Source: Roseobacter cerasinus (GTDB lineage Bacteria; Pseudomonadota; Alphaproteobacteria; Rhodobacterales; Rhodobacteraceae). From it: a stretch of DNA of 64,000 nucleotides. How positions within the stretch are numbered: position 1 is the first letter of the stretch; every line of letters starts with the position of its first letter. Below the pieces are notes generated by a model that saw only the letters and a list, made by a program, of their open reading frames with translations, ran no database searches and had not been told where the DNA came from. A program made the position numbers and the translations under genes. This document shows positions 25,665-35,241 of the stretch, piece after piece. The stretch is from positions 351,305 to 415,304 of the forward strand of contig NZ_BLIV01000005.1 of NCBI RefSeq assembly GCF_009811755.1, given 5' to 3'.

Positions 25665-27358
25665 CGACACTTCTTGACATAAACGATCTCTGCATTGGCT
25701 TCAGCGCCTATGGGCAGCACCGTCGCGTTCTTCACAATGTCAGCATGTATGTCGATCAAGGTGAGCGTGTTTCGCTAATCGGGCAGTCTGGCTCTGGCAA
25801 GACCGTCACCATGCGCACAATCATCGGAACGCTGCCCATGCCGCCAGGTCGGATCGAACAGGGCAGCATTCAATACGATGGCCAGTCGTTGTTGGACCTG
25901 AATCCGCAAGCGCGAAACCGATTGAAAGGGACGGGGATTTCAATCGTTCTTCAGGATCCGATGCTGTCGTTCAATCCGGTGCTGACGATCGGACGTCAAA
26001 TGGACGATGTCGTTCGATATTCTGACATTCGCCTCGGACAAAGCCGATCGAAGGCGGAGCGGCAGCTCCATTTGATAGAGACACTGCGAAAGGTCCGGCT
26101 TGAGGAAGGCAAGCGGGTGCTGGACAGCTATCCGATCATGCTATCGGGGGGAATGCGTCAGCGCGTGCTGATCGCGATGGCGCTCTTGAACAAGCCGCGC
26201 CTGCTGATCGCGGATGAGCCGGGAACAGCGCTCGATGTTACAACACAAGACGACATTCTTGCGCTTCTGAACACGCTTGTCGCTGAGGAGGGGCTGTCGC
26301 TTCTGCTGATCACGCACAACTTGGGTGTTGTCCGAAAGATGGCCGACCGCGTCTATGTAATGGAGCGTGGTCGCATCGTCGAAGAGGGTTCGCGCGATGC
26401 GATCTTCGATGCGCCACAGCATCCCTACACGCGCAAGCTCATGGATGCCGTGCCACCTCTCTATGGCGAGAAAGTTCGGACAGTTACTCACGACAGCACG
26501 AAACCTGTTGTCGAGATAAAGGGTGTGACGAAGGATTTCGAAACGCGGAGCGGGCTTCTGAACAGGACTACTGGTCGTTTTCGTGCCGTAAGTAACGTTG
26601 CGCTCACCGTTGATCAGGGGGACATTTTCGGCGTTGCGGGTGAAAGCGGATCGGGGAAGACGACGCTTGCCAAACTCATACTTGGGCTGATGCAACCCAC
26701 GCGCGGCCAGATCATGTTGGAAGGGCGCGACGTGGCGACCTTTGCGGGCACGCGTGATTTTCGAAAGATGATCCAGATTGTTTACCAAAACCCCGGGTCA
26801 TCCCTGAATCCACGCCGCGCTGTTGGCGATCAACTCGCAGTTCCGCTGACGTTCACCGGCGAGGACAAGCACACGATACCGGGCCGCGTTTCTGGACTTC
26901 TTGACCTCGTGGAACTGCCCAAAAGCTATGCCAGCATGTATCCGCACGAATTGTCCGGTGGGCAGAAGCAACGGGTGGCAATCGCTCGGGCCTTGTCGGT
27001 CAATCCGAGAATTCTGGTTCTGGATGAGCCGACTTCGGCGCTCGATGTATTGGTTCAGGCCACAGTTGTGGATCTCCTTCACCGGCTGCGGCGCGAATTT
27101 GACCTGACTTACATCTTCATAAGTCACGACCTCAGTCTGATGCGAAACTTTTGCAACCGGGTGGCGGTTATGCTGCGCGGCGAGGTCGTAGAGGCGGGTC
27201 CCGTCACACAAATATTCGATGAACCGCAGCATGCATATACGCGCGCGCTCCTCTCGGCGATCCCGGTGATATCGGACGAGGAAGACGCGCAAAAACCCAA
27301 AGTCAGCAAAGAAGAACGGGCAGAGGTGCTGGCCACCAACACTGCTCTGGAAGGATAA
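25661..27358 (+). CDS. Fused DppD-DppF-type ABC ATPase
   Basis: A 565-residue protein with two complete ABC ATPase domains in one chain, energising the two permeases. Domain 1 (about 1-265) has Walker A GQSGSGKT, signature LSGGMRQR and Walker B LLIADEPG. Domain 2 (about 280-545) has GESGSGKTTLAK, LSGGQKQR and LVLDEPTSALD. Each ends with the Dpp-type helix that follows HPYTRKLMDA or HAYTRALLSA. In many bacteria these are two genes; here they are fused. The gene overlaps the permease by four bases and precedes the hydantoinase gene by four. Confidence 0.94.
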   Translation: MTTLLDINDLCIGFSAYGQHRRVLHNVSMYVDQGERVSLIGQSGSGKTVTMRTIIGTLPMPPGRIEQGSIQYDGQSLLDLNPQARNRLKGTGISIVLQDPMLSFNPVLTIGRQMDDVVRYSDIRLGQSRSKAERQLHLIETLRKVRLEEGKRVLDSYPIMLSGGMRQRVLIAMALLNKPRLLIADEPGTALDVTTQDDILALLNTLVAEEGLSLLLITHNLGVVRKMADRVYVMERGRIVEEGSRDAIFDAPQHPYTRKLMDAVPPLYGEKVRTVTHDSTKPVVEIKGVTKDFETRSGLLNRTTGRFRAVSNVALTVDQGDIFGVAGESGSGKTTLAKLILGLMQPTRGQIMLEGRDVATFAGTRDFRKMIQIVYQNPGSSLNPRRAVGDQLAVPLTFTGEDKHTIPGRVSGLLDLVELPKSYASMYPHELSGGQKQRVAIARALSVNPRILVLDEPTSALDVLVQATVVDLLHRLRREFDLTYIFISHDLSLMRNFCNRVAVMLRGEVVEAGPVTQIFDEPQHAYTRALLSAIPVISDEEDAQKPKVSKEERAEVLATNTALEG

Positions 27359-27362
27359 CAGA

Positions 27363-28907
27363 ATGCTTAGAATTGGCGTGGATGTCGGCGGAACGAATAC
27401 GGATGCCGTAGTGATGCAGGGAGATGTGGTTTTGTCGGGTGTCAAGTCACCCACGACAGAGGATGTCATGGGTGGCGTCGTCGACGCAGTGACGCGGGCA
27501 ATCGCCGAAGCGGATAAAGACAAAGAACAGATTTCTGCGGTCATGATCGGCACCACACATTTCACGAATGCAGTCGTTGAACGGCGCTATCTGATGCAAA
27601 CCGGAGCTGTGCGGCTCTGCCTTCCTGCCGCACAATGCCTGCCGCCAATGGTCGACTGGCCAGAGGATATTCGGGAGGCGGTCGGTGGACAATTCTGGAT
27701 GGCCAAAGGCGGAAACGAGTTCGACGGGCGCGAGATTTCGTCGCTGGATGTGGATGAGTTGGACGGCATTGCCGCCGAAATTGGTGTGGCTGGCTTGAAA
27801 ACCGTGGCGATCACGTCGGTCTTCTCTCCGGTTAGCGATGAGATGGAACGACGCGCGATGTTGCGCCTTTCGGAGCGATTGCCCGACGTTGACTTTACTC
27901 TGTCCAGTGAGATTGGAAGGCTCGGTATTCTTGAACGCGAGAATGCGGCCATCATGAATGCTTCGCTTCGGGCGTTGTCGGAACGCACGGTCGCAGCCTT
28001 TGGTGCAGCGCTCGCCAAAGTCGGGTTGACCTGTCCGTATTACATAACTCAAAACGACGGCACGCTGATGAGCCGGGAATTCGTGCAGTCCTACCCGGTG
28101 CTGACATTTGCATCTGGCCCGACAAACTCCATGCGCGGCGCGGCGTTTCTCTCCGGCAAGACCGATGCGATTGTGGTAGATGTCGGGGGAACGACGACGG
28201 ATGTCGGTGCACTGGTCAAAGGCTTTCCAAGGCCCGCCAGCACGACGGTCGATGTCGGTGGGGTGCGCACCAATTTCCGTATGCCCGACGTATTTGCGAT
28301 CGGCTTGGGCGGCGGCTCGATCATCATCGGCGATGGCGACAACCTGAAAGTTGGCCCGCAATCTGTCGGCTACAAGCTGACTGAAGAGGCAAAGGTTTTT
28401 GGTGGCGACACGTTGACCGCCTCTGACGTGGCCGTTGGGCTTGGGCTTGCTGACTTCGGCGATAGGTCTGCGCTCGACGATCTGCCGCCCTCCACAATGG
28501 CGGCGAGCAAGTCTCGGATAGACGAGATGCTGACGAACGCGGTCGAACGGATGCGTGTTTCATCAGAGCCCATTCCCGTTCTTGCGGTTGGCGGTGGATC
28601 GATCCTTGTGCCGAAGAAAGTCGGCGAGCTTTCTGTGATCCGACCGGATCATTTCTCCGTCGCAAACGCCGTGGGCGCGGCCATTGGCCAAATCTCAGGC
28701 GAGGTCGACCGCATCTTTTCGCTGGAGAAAATCACGCGTGAAGAAGCTCTGGCGGATGCCAGAAAAGAGGCGACCAAGAAGGCGATCACAGCGGGGGCGC
28801 GGCCCGAGAGCATCGAACTTTTGGATCAGGAGGATGTGCCGCTCGCCTATTTGCCCGGCAATGCGACACGCATCCGCCTCAAGGTCGTGGGTGATATGCA
28901 TGACTGA
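27363..28907 (+). CDS. Hydantoinase/oxoprolinase-family protein (HyuA-like, short form)
   Basis: A 514-residue ATP-dependent amidohydrolase-type protein. The two actin-like nucleotide-binding signatures are GVDVGGTNTDAVVM at the N-terminus and VVDVGGTTTDVGALV in the middle, followed by GLGGGS and AVGGGSILVPKK. Family members use ATP to open cyclic amides such as 5-oxoproline or hydantoins. It lies in an operon between a peptide-type ABC transporter and two DUF917 genes, a combination also seen elsewhere, which suggests that the imported compound is its substrate. The chemical identity is not known. Confidence 0.88.
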   Translation: MLRIGVDVGGTNTDAVVMQGDVVLSGVKSPTTEDVMGGVVDAVTRAIAEADKDKEQISAVMIGTTHFTNAVVERRYLMQTGAVRLCLPAAQCLPPMVDWPEDIREAVGGQFWMAKGGNEFDGREISSLDVDELDGIAAEIGVAGLKTVAITSVFSPVSDEMERRAMLRLSERLPDVDFTLSSEIGRLGILERENAAIMNASLRALSERTVAAFGAALAKVGLTCPYYITQNDGTLMSREFVQSYPVLTFASGPTNSMRGAAFLSGKTDAIVVDVGGTTTDVGALVKGFPRPASTTVDVGGVRTNFRMPDVFAIGLGGGSIIIGDGDNLKVGPQSVGYKLTEEAKVFGGDTLTASDVAVGLGLADFGDRSALDDLPPSTMAASKSRIDEMLTNAVERMRVSSEPIPVLAVGGGSILVPKKVGELSVIRPDHFSVANAVGAAIGQISGEVDRIFSLEKITREEALADARKEATKKAITAGARPESIELLDQEDVPLAYLPGNATRIRLKVVGDMHD

Positions 28908-29991
28908 TGTGTTGCGAGAAGTCACGGACGCGGATTTGGATGCGATCGAGATTGGGGCTGCGATCCTGGGCACTGGCGGCGGTGGGAACCCCTATATTGG
29001 CAAACTGCGCTGTCGGGAGGAGTTGAAAAAAGGAAACTGCATTCCGGTCATCCCGCTTGACGAACTGGCGGACGACGCGGTTGTCGTATCGCTTGGCGGG
29101 ATCGGAGCGCCGGTTGTCGGTGTAGAGAAAATCGAGGAAGGTGAAGAGTGCTTGCGCGCGCTTCGCGCGCTCGAGCAGGAACTTGACGTCAAGGTGGACG
29201 CGCTGATCTCGGTCGAGATCGGCGGGGCCAATTCCATGGAGCCGATGTTGACGGCTGCACAGGCCGGTTTGCCGGTCGTGGATGGTGACGGTATGGGCCG
29301 TGCTTTTCCTGAAATGCAGATGTGTACCTGGTCGATCTATGGTCATCGCGAGTGTCCGGCGGCCATGGCCGACGAAAAGGGCTCTATTGTCGTCATCCGT
29401 GAGACACCTGATGATGTCTGGCTTGAACGGATTGCGCGGTCAGTGGTGGTTGCAATGGGCGCAGCGGCAGGGCTGGCGTCGCAACCGATGCGCGGAGATT
29501 TCGTCAAACGCGCGGCTGTTCCGAACACGATCACACAGGCGCGCAATCTGGGGCGTGCTGTTCTTGACGCCCACGCGCGGCATGCCGATCCGGTGCAGAC
29601 CGTGATCAATCAGGAGAACGGCCAGCTCTTGATGACAGCAAAGATCGTCGACCTGGAGAGGCATCTGAAGGGCGGGTTTGCTGTCGGACATCTGACGCTT
29701 GAGGGCTTTGGCGCCTACCGTGGCGACAGGGGGCGCATCGATCTTCAAAACGAATTCCTCGTGTTTCGGCGCAATGGTGTCGTCGAAGTCTGTGTACCTG
29801 ATTTGATAGTCGTCCTCGACAGCGACACGGGCCTTCCCATCACCACTGAAATGCTACGCTACGGGCAGCGGATCGCTGTCGTCGGGTTGCCGGCGCACAA
29901 GTTGATGCGGTCGCCCGAGGCACTGCGTGTCGTGGGGCCCGAAGCCTTCGGTTACGACGACGTCACTTTTTGCCCAATGGAAACGGGCTGA
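28900..29991 (+). CDS. DUF917 family protein, copy 1
   Basis: A 363-residue protein. The start at 28900 overlaps the hydantoinase stop by eight bases; a longer frame runs out of phase inside that gene. Family marks are the Gly-rich GAAILGTGGGGNPYIGKL near the start and DGDGMGRAFPEMQM near residue 125. The enzymatic role of DUF917 is not established. The usual association with HyuA-like proteins suggests that it is a partner subunit or acts next in the pathway. No signal peptide. Confidence 0.88.
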   Translation: MTDVLREVTDADLDAIEIGAAILGTGGGGNPYIGKLRCREELKKGNCIPVIPLDELADDAVVVSLGGIGAPVVGVEKIEEGEECLRALRALEQELDVKVDALISVEIGGANSMEPMLTAAQAGLPVVDGDGMGRAFPEMQMCTWSIYGHRECPAAMADEKGSIVVIRETPDDVWLERIARSVVVAMGAAAGLASQPMRGDFVKRAAVPNTITQARNLGRAVLDAHARHADPVQTVINQENGQLLMTAKIVDLERHLKGGFAVGHLTLEGFGAYRGDRGRIDLQNEFLVFRRNGVVEVCVPDLIVVLDSDTGLPITTEMLRYGQRIAVVGLPAHKLMRSPEALRVVGPEAFGYDDVTFCPMETG

Positions 29992-31088
29992 TGCAGCAGA
30001 TCACCGGGATCACCCATGCCGACATGGCTGACATCGCGCTTGGTGGTGCCTTCCTTGGCACTGGTGGCGGCGGTGATCCATACATCGGACGCCTGATGGC
30101 ACAGCAAGCCATAGACCGGCATGGCCCGGTTGAGGTCGTGGATGTTGCGGCGCTTGATGACGATGCTTTGCTTATTCCCGTTGCAATGATGGGCGCGCCG
30201 ACTGTCATGCTGGAAAAGCTGCCACAGGGCGACGAAGCAATCTCGGCCTTGCGGTCCCTGGAGGCAGTGCTTGGGCAGAAAGCCGACGCGATCTTCTGCA
30301 TTGAGGCAGGCGGTCTGAATTCCACCATTCCAATTGCGGTCGCAGCCACAGCGAGGCTGCCGCTTGTCGACGGCGATGGCATGGGGCGCGCCTTTCCCGA
30401 GTTGCAGATGGTCTCGATGACGATGTTCGGTATTCAGGCCTGTCCGATGGCGATGGCGGACGAAAAGGGCAACACGCTCGTCCTGAACGCAGTCGACAAC
30501 CTGTCGACCGAGAAATTCGCGCGGGTCGTGACGGTTGAAATGGGCGGCGCCGCACTCATTGCGCTTTTCCCGATGACCGGGGCACAAGCGAAGGAGGCGA
30601 TCCTGCGCGGCAGTTTGTCCCTGATCACGAATATCGGACGGATTGTGCGCGCGGAACAGGAGGCAAACCGTCATCCCGCAGACCGACTGTCGAACGAGTT
30701 GAACGGCATGCGTCTGTTTGAGGGCCGGGTGACAGATGTCGAGCGGCGTACCGAGGGCGGCTTTGCCCGCGGCCAGGCCCGTATCGAAGGGCTGGACAGG
30801 TTTCACGGCCGCACTTTGATACTGAGGTTCCAAAACGAGTTTCTCCTCGCTGTCGAAGGAGAGAACCAATACCGCGCGATGACCCCCGATCTTATCTGCC
30901 TGCTCGACCTCGAAACGGGGGAGCCGATCACCACCGAGCAGATGAGTTATGGCTTTAGCGTCATTGTATTTGGACTGCCATGCGATCCGAAATGGCGATC
31001 CGATTCTGGGCTGTCGTTGGTGGGGCCAAGCTACTTTGGCTACGACGCCCGCTACCAACCCATTGAAATATTGAACCAAAGGTCCTGA
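29991..31088 (+). CDS. DUF917 family protein, copy 2
   Basis: A 365-residue paralogue of the preceding gene, with GGAFLGTGGGGDPYIGRL and DGDGMGRAFPELQM in the same places. The ATG at 29991 overlaps the previous stop (TGATG), so translation is coupled. Two adjacent divergent DUF917 genes suggest a heteromeric complex or a duplication with divided roles. Both are cytoplasmic. Confidence 0.88.
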   Translation: MQQITGITHADMADIALGGAFLGTGGGGDPYIGRLMAQQAIDRHGPVEVVDVAALDDDALLIPVAMMGAPTVMLEKLPQGDEAISALRSLEAVLGQKADAIFCIEAGGLNSTIPIAVAATARLPLVDGDGMGRAFPELQMVSMTMFGIQACPMAMADEKGNTLVLNAVDNLSTEKFARVVTVEMGGAALIALFPMTGAQAKEAILRGSLSLITNIGRIVRAEQEANRHPADRLSNELNGMRLFEGRVTDVERRTEGGFARGQARIEGLDRFHGRTLILRFQNEFLLAVEGENQYRAMTPDLICLLDLETGEPITTEQMSYGFSVIVFGLPCDPKWRSDSGLSLVGPSYFGYDARYQPIEILNQRS

Positions 31089-31106
31089 CAACAAGGAGGT
31101 AAGACG

Positions 31107-32675
31107 ATGAAGATGCTCAAAGGAACACTGCTGGGGGCCACCCTGACCTCGGCCATGGCGCTCAGCGCGGGAACGGCACTTGCTGACAATGTCATAACAG
31201 TAAACGCTACTCAGATCTTCGGAACGATCGATCCCGCAAAGATCAACGACTACACCGAATACATGGCGGGCGTGAACATGTACGAGGCACTGACCACGCT
31301 TGACGGGGACGGCGCCATTCAGCCACTGATCGCGGAAAGCTGGGAAACCTCGGGAGACGGTCTGACCTGGACCTTCACGCTTAAGGAGGGTGTGACTTTC
31401 CAGGATGGCTCACCTGTCGAGGCCAAAGACGTCGTCTGGTCTGTGAATAGGCTCTTGGCCATCAATGAGGGGCCCGCCTACCTGTTTGAAGGCGTGCTGA
31501 GTGAAGGCTCCGTGACCGAGATTGATCCAAGTAAGGTCCAATTCGTTCTCGAAAAGACCTATGCGCCGTTTTTGACTACGACGCCTATCCTCTTCGTGGT
31601 CAACTCTGATCTGGCGACCGAGAACGGTGGCGACGATGAATGGGCTCAGGACTACATTGCCAACAACTCAGTCGGGGCAGGCGCCTATATGCTGGACACC
31701 TGGGAACGGGGTGCAAGCATGGTGATGAAAGCCTATGACGGCTATCACCTTGGTTGGGATGACGAGGGCATCGATGAGGTGCGGTTTATCATCACAAATG
31801 AAGAGGCTACGGTGAAGGCGCTTGCCGCCTCGGGCACGCTGTCGATGTCGGGTGATGGCCAGGCGCAGGAGACCTATGACAGCATCGGCGCATTGGAAGA
31901 CTACCGGATTATCGAATATCCGACGGCGACCAATTTCTACTTCAAGCTCAATAATCAGCGCCCGCCGACAGATGACGTGAATATCCGCAAGGCCATCGCT
32001 TACGCCACGGATTATGAAACCATCCGTGACGTGATCTTGCCAGGCGAGCCACTTGCCGGGCCGATGCCACCCGTGTTTGCCGATGCCTTTCCGGAGGATC
32101 TGGAGCTTCCGGTTTTCGACTTGGAAAAAGCGAAGGAGTTTGTGGAGGCTTCCAAATATGCGGGGCAGGGTCCCATTGATATCGAAATCATGTATGTTGC
32201 CGGTCTGGCCTTCGAAGAGGAGATCGGACTGCTGATGAAGTCGATCCTCGACACGATAGGCTTCAATACGATCCTCAAACCAGAACCGTGGAACCGCATG
32301 ACCGAGCTTGCTGCCGATGTAGAGGCCACACCTGCGATCAATCAGGTTTTCTATGGTGCGACCTATCCATCACCAGACACGTATTTCTTTCCGCAGTACC
32401 ACAGCCGCGCGGCAGGAACCTGGGCATCCATGGAGTGGGTTTTGAGCGATGAGATCGACGCGATGATCGATGAGGCGCGGGCGACGCCTGATGTCGATGC
32501 CCAAAACACGATCTATCAGGATTTGCAGCGCAAACTGGTTGAAGAGCAGGTTGGCGTGTTCCTCCTCACTCAACGAAGCCAACAGGCGTTTCATAACTGC
32601 CTGCAAGGTTTCACCTGGGTACCTATGCAGAGCTTCGAGTTCAACTTCCACACCATGAAGTGGGTATGTGACTGA
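31107..32675 (+). CDS. Substrate-binding protein of the Dpp-type ABC transporter (SBP family 5)
   Basis: A 522-residue periplasmic protein with a clear Sec signal peptide (TLTSAMALSAGTALA, cleavage before DN). A strong AAGGAGGT site lies upstream. Family-5 features include an early MYEALTTLDGDG segment, then ESWETSGDGLTWTFTLKEG and NIRKAIAYATDYETIRD. It captures the substrate for the permeases encoded upstream. Its place at the end of the operon, with its own strong ribosome-binding site, fits the need for more binding protein than permease. Confidence 0.92.
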   Translation: MKMLKGTLLGATLTSAMALSAGTALADNVITVNATQIFGTIDPAKINDYTEYMAGVNMYEALTTLDGDGAIQPLIAESWETSGDGLTWTFTLKEGVTFQDGSPVEAKDVVWSVNRLLAINEGPAYLFEGVLSEGSVTEIDPSKVQFVLEKTYAPFLTTTPILFVVNSDLATENGGDDEWAQDYIANNSVGAGAYMLDTWERGASMVMKAYDGYHLGWDDEGIDEVRFIITNEEATVKALAASGTLSMSGDGQAQETYDSIGALEDYRIIEYPTATNFYFKLNNQRPPTDDVNIRKAIAYATDYETIRDVILPGEPLAGPMPPVFADAFPEDLELPVFDLEKAKEFVEASKYAGQGPIDIEIMYVAGLAFEEEIGLLMKSILDTIGFNTILKPEPWNRMTELAADVEATPAINQVFYGATYPSPDTYFFPQYHSRAAGTWASMEWVLSDEIDAMIDEARATPDVDAQNTIYQDLQRKLVEEQVGVFLLTQRSQQAFHNCLQGFTWVPMQSFEFNFHTMKWVCD

Positions 32676-32683
32676 TCTTATCG

Positions 32684-32715
32684 ACCTCTGGCGATCCAGT
32701 CGGACCGCCAGAGGT
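32684..32715 (+). terminator. Terminator-like hairpin at the end of the transporter operon
   Basis: A perfect 10-bp stem, ACCTCTGGCG and CGCCAGAGGT, with a 12-base loop, nine bases past the stop of the binding protein. No run of T follows, so termination strength is uncertain. Confidence 0.6.
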
Positions 32716-33040
32716 GCATTGGCTTCTACCCCGCCATCGTTGATTTAAACAGCATCGAGTTTGCTCGTGCAGCGAACGTCCTGTGTGGATGGCTCCTGCA
32801 TGGCAAGACATTTTTTGAGCTGATATGAGCGTTTGTCAGATGCAGTCGTGTGTCCGGCCTGTTTGCGCAGCGCACACGGCTGCTGGCCCTGATGGTTTCC
32901 GCTGACCAAGTCCCAAACCGCTTCGCGGACAAGAAAGTGTCCTTGACATTCGACGGGGTGTCTTGGTGGGCGGGCTGACATTGCTCCATCATCTCAATGG
33001 TCTTGCGTCTCTGATGTTCCTTTGTTGGCGTTTATACTGT
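32716..33040. other. Intergenic stretch without a recognisable gene
   Basis: Between the transporter operon hairpin and the IS110 remnant. Only short frames are seen, without motifs or ribosome-binding sites. Confidence 0.4.
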
Positions 33041-33466
33041 TTAAGGCCGATACCTTTCGTTGCGCGTCAACACCGCCCAGACGACGCGTGCAGTCTTGTT
33101 GGCCATTGCAACGGTCGCAACGCGTGGAGGCTTGCGTTCACGTAATGCCATTGCCCAAGGATCAACACGGTCGGGATTGACCTTCATTTGGTTCAATCGG
33201 GCGGTCATGCCGGTGACAAGCAGACGCCTGAGGTATCGATCTCCCATTTTGGATATGCGCCCGAGACGTTCTTTGCCGCCGCTTGATCGGTTGATCGGGG
33301 TCAGCCCTAGCCATGCGGCAAACTCTCGTCCATTTTGGAATTGATGCCCGTTGCCAGCGGTCGCGACGATTGCTGACGCGGTCACGGGGCCAACTCCGGG
33401 AATGGTTCTCAGCAGCATAACCTGGGGATTTCTTCGACCCTCATACCCTCGCCTCTTCCAGAGCAC
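33041..33466 (-). pseudogene. IS110-family transposase, C-terminal fragment
   Basis: About 140 residues matching the C-terminal helix-hairpin-helix domain of IS110/IS116/IS902 transposases: LRTIPGVGPVTASAIVATAG, FAAWLGLTPINRSSGGKER and LGRISKMGDRYLRRLLV. The N-terminal RuvC-like DEDD catalytic domain is absent, cut off just before the oxygenase gene. It is inactive debris marking a past insertion beside the second catabolic module. Confidence 0.85.
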
Positions 33467-33483
33467 TGCGATATGAGACGGTC

Positions 33484-34104
33484 ATGAGCAGCATCGAAAC
33501 ACTCTTCGTGACCCGCCTTTACCGCGCGCATCTCTCAGAGAAGAAGCCCGCCATTGACGCCACTGAGCTTGAAGCATCCTGCTGGTCTATCGCCGAGGAT
33601 GACGAGGCGGGCCAGACCTGGTGTGACGAACACGGCTATCCCGGCTACACCAGCTACGCCTCTTTGACGGACCTGCCGTACCGTTTCCCGATTTTCAAGG
33701 ATCTGGTGAAGTGCCTGGACAAACATGTGACGGCCTTCGCGGAGGATTTGGCCTTCGATCTTGGGGACAAACCTCTCACACTGGAGGATATCTGGATCAA
33801 CATCCTGCCCCCCGGCGGCATCCACACCAGCCACATCCACCCGCATTCCGTGATCAGCGGCACCACGTATGTGGCGGTCCCACCGGGCGCCAGCGCCCTC
33901 AAGCTGGAAGACCCGCGCCTGCCGATGATGATGGCCGCGCCGCCGCGCCACAGGGACGCTGCTCGCGCGTTGCACAGCTTTGCCTATGTGACGCCCGAGC
34001 CGGGAGACATCCTCCTCTGGGAAAGCTGGCTGCGCCACGAGGTTCCGCTGAATATGGCCGAGGAAGAACGTATCTCTGTGAGCTTCAACTACAGTTGGGG
34101 ATGA
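33484..34104 (+). CDS. Putative 2-oxoglutarate/Fe(II)-type oxygenase
   Basis: A 206-residue protein. HTSHIHPHSVISGTTYV and LLWESWLRHEVP have the placement expected for iron-binding histidines of a double-stranded beta-helix oxygenase, and the RISVSFNYSWG ending carries a likely 2-oxoglutarate-binding Arg. It fits a conserved family of putative 2OG-Fe(II) oxygenases of unknown substrate. It sits alone, right after the IS110 remnant and convergent with the ABC transporter, so its link to the neighbouring pathway is unproven. Confidence 0.7.
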   Translation: MSSIETLFVTRLYRAHLSEKKPAIDATELEASCWSIAEDDEAGQTWCDEHGYPGYTSYASLTDLPYRFPIFKDLVKCLDKHVTAFAEDLAFDLGDKPLTLEDIWINILPPGGIHTSHIHPHSVISGTTYVAVPPGASALKLEDPRLPMMMAAPPRHRDAARALHSFAYVTPEPGDILLWESWLRHEVPLNMAEEERISVSFNYSWG

Positions 34105-34485
34105 GTGGCGGTAAAGCGCTGCGCTCAGACCGCAAGATCTGGCGCATCGATCCTCACACCAGATGCGGACCCGCGCTGTGAAACATCGTGCGCGCTACAA
34201 AATGGGTGCGACGCTGTGATTTTTTCGCTGGCAGTTTTTGGGCTCAGGACTGATTGATTTCAGCAGCGATGCCTGCTTCAGCCATAGCCCTCGCAGCACG
34301 CCTCATTCACTGGCTATGTGGCCTGAGCCTAGCTCAGGCCGACAACTGGCCCAGAATCTCTGATGACGAGCATATGTGTTCTTTAAAGCGTCATGCGAAA
34401 AACCAGACTCACATAACGCTGCCTGAAATCATAGATTTCAACGCGTTACGTGATATGCGATATTTCAGGTATTTCGTCAGACGCT
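34105..34485. other. Convergent intergenic region without a recognisable gene
   Basis: Between the oxygenase and the ABC ATPase genes, which point toward each other. No RNA gene or clear terminator is seen. Confidence 0.4.
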
Positions 34486-35241
34486 CTAGTGATCCAGCAT
34501 CCCCCAAAGACGACGCTTGATCTGGATGAACTCATCTGTCAGGCGCATTTCGTCTTTGCGGGGACGTGGCAGATCGACATTCTCGATATGTTGAATGCGC
34601 CCGGGGCGGGCAGACATGACGACAACCCTATCTGACAGAAAGATCGCCTCTTCCAGATCATGGGTTACAAAGATGACCGTCTTTCGCGATTGCTGCCAGG
34701 CTTCGAGCAAATCTGTTTGCATACGTTCTTTGGTCTGTGCATCGAGCGCGCCAAAAGGTTCGTCCATCAGAAGGACGTCCGGGTCATTCGCGTAGACACG
34801 GCCGATATCGACGCGTTTGCGCATGCCTCCTGACAACTCGCGCGGCCACCGATCTTCAAAACCTTTGAGGCCGACCATCTCGGTCCATTTGGCTTCGATT
34901 TCACGTTGCTCGGAATTGGACGCGCCGCGCAGGCGTGGGCCATAAGAAATGTTCTTGGCCACTGTCATCCACGGAAATACAGCGTCTTGCTGAAACACCA
35001 TGCCGCGGCGACGGTCTGTTCCACTGATGACCTCTCCGTCCAGACGCATTTCGCCATCGGATGGGTCAAACAGCCCTGCCATCATTTTCAGAAGCGTGGA
35101 TTTACCGCAGCCAGACGTGCCGACGATCGATGTAAAGCTGCCGTTTTCGAAGGTCAGATTGATCCCTTCCAGCACGGTCAGCGCTTCTGCTCCGCCCTTG
35201 CCAAAGGTATGGGTCAGGTTATCGACAACGATCTCGGGCAT
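34486..35241 (-). CDS. ABC transporter ATPase, Tau/Ssu/Nrt type
   Basis: A 251-residue ATPase starting at 35241 (MPEIVVDNLTH). The open frame extends to 35829, but that part lies out of phase inside the permease gene. Walker A GTSGCGKSTLLK, signature ELSGGMRKR and Walker B VLLMDEPFGALD are intact, with the H-loop in FVTHDLEEA. This subtype energises import of sulfonates, nitrate or similar small anions. The ATG overlaps the permease stop by one base. Confidence 0.92.
   Translation of the reverse strand: MPEIVVDNLTHTFGKGGAEALTVLEGINLTFENGSFTSIVGTSGCGKSTLLKMMAGLFDPSDGEMRLDGEVISGTDRRRGMVFQQDAVFPWMTVAKNISYGPRLRGASNSEQREIEAKWTEMVGLKGFEDRWPRELSGGMRKRVDIGRVYANDPDVLLMDEPFGALDAQTKERMQTDLLEAWQQSRKTVIFVTHDLEEAIFLSDRVVVMSARPGRIQHIENVDLPRPRKDEMRLTDEFIQIKRRLWGMLDH

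Noticed and set aside
29952..31094. A 380-codon minus-strand open frame
   Set aside because: Antisense to the second DUF917 gene, rich in His, Arg and Gln, with no motif.
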